From contig OX243828.1 in the NCBI GenBank assembly GCA_945859605.1, forward strand, positions 27,583,649 through 27,647,648: a stretch of DNA of 64,000 bases, given 5' to 3'. Shown here in pieces: positions 59,985 to 64,000 of this stretch (position 1 is the stretch's first letter; each line of letters starts with the position of its first letter). Source of the DNA: Lumbricus rubellus (taxonomy: Eukaryota > Annelida > Clitellata > Crassiclitellata > Lumbricidae). Both the position numbers and the translations under genes were made by a program. The notes beneath the pieces were generated by a model that did not search any database, was not told the DNA's origin, and saw only the letters and a program-made list of their open reading frames with translations.

Positions 59985-60495
59985 AAAACGAAAATACGTC
60001 AGATGTCTCACTGGATGTACAACCAGTAAGTTACATCAAATTAGTTGCTCCATTATTATCTATATTAAACTATGTAAAAGTCATTAGAATTAATAATGCT
60101 TAATCCATAATTAGGCTACTCAGCGCCTTGTAGCCTAGTAGTTCGACATATTTTCAGAAGGCTTCTTACTTTTATAAGTGAACCTGTTGCTCCATTATTG
60201 CTTACTGCTATTTTATATTATTGTTTCTTTTACCAGATGTATTTATGATCTCTCATGTGTTATTATTATTACGAAGAAATACGAACGGGTTAACAAACGC
60301 AAAGTATACTGCAAAATGCGAATCTGATAAGCGTATAGTTTTCTTTTTGTTTCTTACTAGCCTATACTACATGTAGGCCTATGCTTACATACAAAGAGCT
60401 ATAAGGTAGTGTAAAAATTTAGAATTAAATGACAGTTCAATGCTATTGGAAACATGCATGTAATGTAATGTCATTTCGCCTCTTTGTTCTTGTAG

Positions 60496-60547
60496 ATTCA
60501 CTGTGAAACCAGAGGACTACGATGACGATGACGATGACGATCCTTAA
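60496..60547 (+). CDS. Possible alternative last exon with acidic tail
   Basis: Acceptor TTGTTCTTGTAG ends at 60495. If joined to 59980 the frame reads F-T-V-K-P-E-D-Y followed by seven Asp, Pro and TAA (60545-60547). The phase fits exactly. The donor at 59981 (ATCA/GTAAAA) is only moderate. A stronger donor, CCA/GTAAGT, at 60026 could instead make 60027-60495 a 3' UTR intron. Confidence 0.4.
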
Positions 60548-62711
60548 ATCGAAACCGGTGTCACTCGTCTTCAGCAATTGATGTTGTTTTGGCCAAAGAA
60601 CATTTCTTCTTTTTATCGTCCTTCTTCATCATCTTCATTCCCATCGTTACCCCTCCACATCCTCACCCCTCCCTCTCTCATCACAAACCGCCAATGGACT
60701 AACGCTATAGATATCTTCGATTGACTAAAAACTTGAAGGTTTACAACTGGAGAGCGTCTTTTCCAATCATCTTTTTGCGTCTCATTTTGTCTCTCGCTCA
60801 TCGTGAGATTTACTGCGCAGCTCTAAGACTTCTTCTACCGAGTGAAAATGGATTTGGGAGTTGTTGGTGTTGGTCGCCTGGAGCGACCCAATTAGAGAAG
60901 ATTCCGAAACTTCTCTGCTGCTCGCGATGTGGTATTCACAATGAATGATGTATGTGTGTGTTTGACTTGAACATAATTACGAACGTTAATTTCTTTTAGT
61001 TTCTCTTCGTAGGAAATTAATCGCTCGTTCAACAGTAATGTATTTTTGCATATATGGTAATATAGCCTACTTGTATTCTGTACATAAATTTAGGTAGCGC
61101 CCTCTTTGTCACTATAGAAACTATTTAAAATGTATGCCATGCCTTTAGAGGCATGATAGAAAAGTTGGGTCTAGATGATTGTGTCTTCGTCTTTCGGATT
61201 CTGTCTTTGGCTTATTTAGTTTTGTCTTTGTTTCATTGGTTCATTGTTTCATTGTTTTAATTGGTTCATTGTTTTAATTGGTTCATTGTTTCATTGTTTC
61301 ATTGTTTCATTGGTGCTATGTATACTTACCGACGAGATGAGTTTCGTCAAATCTGTTAACGGCCTAAAAGTCTTTCTAACGAATGTACCGGTCTTTTACT
61401 TTTAGCAACACAGCTTAAATGAAACGTTTTGTTGTTGTTGTTGATGATGATGATGTTGCTGTTGTTGATGATGTTGCTGTTGTTGCAATGTCTCTGGCAT
61501 GGCATCAAATTAGAAGTTCAATTAGGGTTTCTAGTTTGGACACAATACGTCATCCTCAGAAATTCTCTCGTTCTAATAGTGTCTATACTCCTGCATCACA
61601 AAATCTCTTGCTCCTGAAACTTTCTCCACTCAACAATTCCGAAGTCTCGGCTCTCAAGACCTCTGGGACTTTCTTAGGCCTTTGTTGGGCATGTAGGTCT
61701 TGCCTGACACATTACAAACAAATCTCGCAATTGCATAAGTGACAACTGAATACCCATATATTAAAGATTCCATAATCATTTCGGAGGTTTAGATAGTTAC
61801 GCTTCATAGTTACTACTCAGAAGCGCTACCGACTCAACCCCGGCTCATAGATCTATAAAGAGGATGGTCTTGAGACTGCAATTTATTGAACCCAGGGCAT
61901 CTGGCGTTATGATGAGTAGATATTCTGTCTATACTTCGTCACTAAAGACTTAACTCGCATGTTTGTTTTGTTTTGTCTCCTGTATCTGACTCATGTTTGT
62001 TTGCATCAATGCAAACGTTCCTTTTCTTGCCAAATGCATGTTTGTACTCGTCTTCAATATTTGTTTCCATTTATCTTGCGCTAGCACAATATTTTGTGCA
62101 AAGTCTTTTCATTCATGTCGTAGTGTGATGTTGATAATGACGATGATGTAAGAAACAGTAACTGCTAGAAGTATTATAGCCTATTCTAAATATTTTATTA
62201 TTACACAATTATAATTGGCATTATTGATATCATAAATAGGCCCCGAATTTATTTATTTATTTTATTTTATTGCATTTGCTACAGCGCCCTTCAAGCTCCA
62301 CTTATTTTATTATTATCGATTAGCCTATCATGCTGTAAGTTGAACAGAGTTTTGTCAGATTGGATCATTGATGTGCGTCCAAGTATGCCTCCTCCTTCTT
62401 GTGATGGTGATTAATTATTTTCGTTGTAGTTTCTTTAATACGCAGTTCTAAATTATTGCATACTGTAACGATGCATATTAATTAGCAGGCTGGTCTTGTA
62501 TTTAAACAAAGGTTGTGGGTGACGTGATGGAGAGTGTGTGTGAAACTACTGCGTGCTTTTGTTTAACGTACATGCAGTTTTCATTGCGTAATGTCTGTAT
62601 GTGATACATCTGTAAATAGTAGGCCTACTTGAATTTGAATTTTAAAACTTTTTGTCATCATGTACCGTTTTTGTTTGAGTTCCTTACTTTTACAAAATAG
62701 AACGATATGAA
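60548..62711. other. Probable 3' UTR and flank of the VWA gene
   Basis: No supported exon. Contains a TTGTTTCAT/TTGGTTCAT repeat (61228-61315), a GTT/GAT run (61430-61485), and a minus-strand SINE tail near 62265-62300. The first canonical AATAAA in the plus direction that I found is at 62712. Confidence 0.4.
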
Positions 62712-62717
62712 AATAAA
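62712..62717 (+). promoter_or_regulatory. Candidate polyadenylation signal (AATAAA)
   Basis: Canonical hexamer 2.7 kb after the VWA stop codon. It could end a long 3' UTR, or be unrelated. Confidence 0.3.
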
Positions 62718-63529
62718 AGTTAATACAAATTTCTGAGCTATACTTGCCGCCTCTTAAATTAAAGTTTGCTACAGGCCTATGTTTTATTTTATCATATAAC
62801 TAATGGCACACTTCATGAGCTCGAATAGGCCTAGGCTACATCTATACAGTCTCATTGCATAGGCTACACATGCCTCTATTATTCTGTAGGTCAATAATAT
62901 AAAAGTAGCCTATAGGCCTAGCATAAATTGGTAAAGTGTAGAGAAAAAAAGACAGATAGGAAGAGAGACAGAAAGAGACACACAGACTGTAGAACCATAG
63001 AATTTTTCATATCAGTTGCATAACCCATATTCGAATCCCACATGCATAATAATATAACCAGCGGTCTTTGTGAGTAACACTAAATGCGCTATAAGATGTT
63101 GAGTGTTTCGATTCTTTCGAGGGTAATGGCTGAAGCTGCGGGGTTGTCAACTGTCCAATGGGGGGGGGGGGGTCTCCAAGCTTTCTAACAGGGTGCCTCA
63201 TACATGGTTCCATTGGTTCGTTCATTGGTTGGTTCCCTTATGCCTCTCAGTAGGCCTATGTCTGTTTGTCTGTCTCACTGTCCTAAATTAGGCCTACCTA
63301 ATAAACTCCTATGCAATTCCCTATAGATAAAATTATAAGCTCCCAGTTGACTGCGTGAGTGTTAAAGCTCCATAAATTAATTAATTCATAAATTAAATTA
63401 AATCGCACAGCGAATCGATCAAGAAAGAATCATTATTATTACACGTGTACACCGCCAATGATTTGTTCCTTCAACGCTGTTTATAGAGAAAGCTCATTGG
63501 ATTTTTCTTTCTGCAGTTCTCTAAGTGAG
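62718..63529. other. Intergenic between convergent genes
   Basis: AGGCCTA words, a G14 run at 63161-63174 and GAGACAGA repeats near 62955-62985. No exon. It should contain the 3' end of the minus-strand gene. Confidence 0.45.
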
Positions 63530-64000
63530 TTAATCTTTCATTCCGTTAAGCGGGTCAGACCATAGAACGACGGGTTCGGCATGCGCCTGCTGGTCATCCC
63601 TCTGACCCTTTGACCCCTTGACCCTCTGGCCCCGCCTCTCCTCCTCCTTCTCCTCATCCTCCTGTCTATTCTTCTGCTTGAGGGATTGCAACTGGCGGCT
63701 GATCTCTCGCGTCCTCTGTCGATCCAGATAATCAGAGAGGACAAAGATGGCGTCGCGAAGTTGTCTCTGCTGTTCACCCGGATGTTCAAGAATCTTCTTC
63801 CACTTCGAAATGTTTTCGTTGTTCTTCTGTGCGAAAGGCATTCTCCTCATCATCGAGGTCGTCACCTTCTCAACACGACTTGGATGTTCTACGATGGAAA
63901 GTGATTCAGAGTTTCCGTCATCTGCCTCTGATCCGTAAACGATTCGATTTGGTTGGTGACGTCTCAGTTTTTCTTCTCCACTTAAATGTCGTCGGCCATC
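63530..64000 (-). CDS. Last exon (partial) of a minus-strand gene, unknown family
   Basis: On the minus strand the frame is open from the window edge at 64000 to a TAA at 63530-63532, 156 codons. It has mixed, protein-like composition throughout. The first 50 residues are polar. A helical stretch follows (L-R-D-A-I-F-V-L-S-D-Y-L-D-R-Q-R...L-Q-S-L-K-Q-K), then a Glu/Arg/Lys-rich coiled-coil-like segment (E-D-E-E-K-E-E-E-R-R). The tail is Gly/Gln/Asp-rich. No start codon or acceptor can be fixed inside the window, so the 5' end is missing. The gene points toward the VWA gene. Product not recognised; nuclear or cytoplasmic is likely, since no hydrophobic segment is seen. Confidence 0.6.
   Translation of the reverse strand, partial: DGRRHLSGEEKLRRHQPNRIVYGSEADDGNSESLSIVEHPSRVEKVTTSMMRRMPFAQKNNENISKWKKILEHPGEQQRQLRDAIFVLSDYLDRQRTREISRQLQSLKQKNRQEDEEKEEERRGQRVKGSKGQRDDQQAHAEPVVLWSDPLNGMKD

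Overview
This is eukaryotic, animal-type DNA: genes are split by GT-AG introns with animal splice consensus, introns and intergenic stretches are full of microsatellites and DNA transposons, and the main gene encodes a secreted protein built from von Willebrand factor A (VWA) and EGF-like modules. The palindromic word TAGGCCTA recurs, and tRNA-derived SINEs, a Helitron, mariner elements and many hAT elements are present. Together these suggest a marine invertebrate. The sequence alone does not let me name the phylum.

Layout. 1-8.2 kb: gene-poor, with a hairpin repeat, a decayed LINE, simple repeats and a 1.2 kb hAT element with an exact 8-bp target duplication. 8.2-11.4 kb: a three-exon plus-strand gene for a 252-residue helical, charged protein of unrecognised family. 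11.7-17 kb: a transposon nest (an outer hAT holding an inner hAT, a SINE, a foldback MITE and a further hAT-like segment), then a decayed LINE and a repeat rich in a GGGGTAAGATGGACA motif. 17-42 kb: no convincing gene; it holds tandem repeats, three more hAT elements, two mariner-type elements with dead transposase remnants, a short Helitron and a SINE. 42.7-43.1 kb: a probable terminal exon of an unknown gene. 45.3-46.9 kb: a 1.5 kb hAT element.

47.7-60 kb: the main gene, reconstructed as 14 coding exons (1710 residues) with every junction phase-consistent. The order is signal peptide, VWA1, VWA2, VWA3, a Thr/Pro mucin-like stalk, VWA4, EGF1, VWA5, EGF2, VWA6, EGF3, VWA7. The metal-ion-dependent adhesion site (MIDAS) is intact in VWA1, 3, 5 and 7 and degenerate in VWA2, 4 and 6. 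Nearly all modules are bounded by phase-1 introns. The product is most likely an extracellular-matrix or adhesive protein of the matrilin/collagen-VWA type. Its introns carry repeats sitting directly on splice sites, and a nested MITE supplies an AATAAA just after a possible short form. 60-63.5 kb is probably its 3' UTR and flank. At 63.5-64 kb the last exon of a minus-strand gene runs off the window.

All calls are from reading the sequence; no database search was possible.
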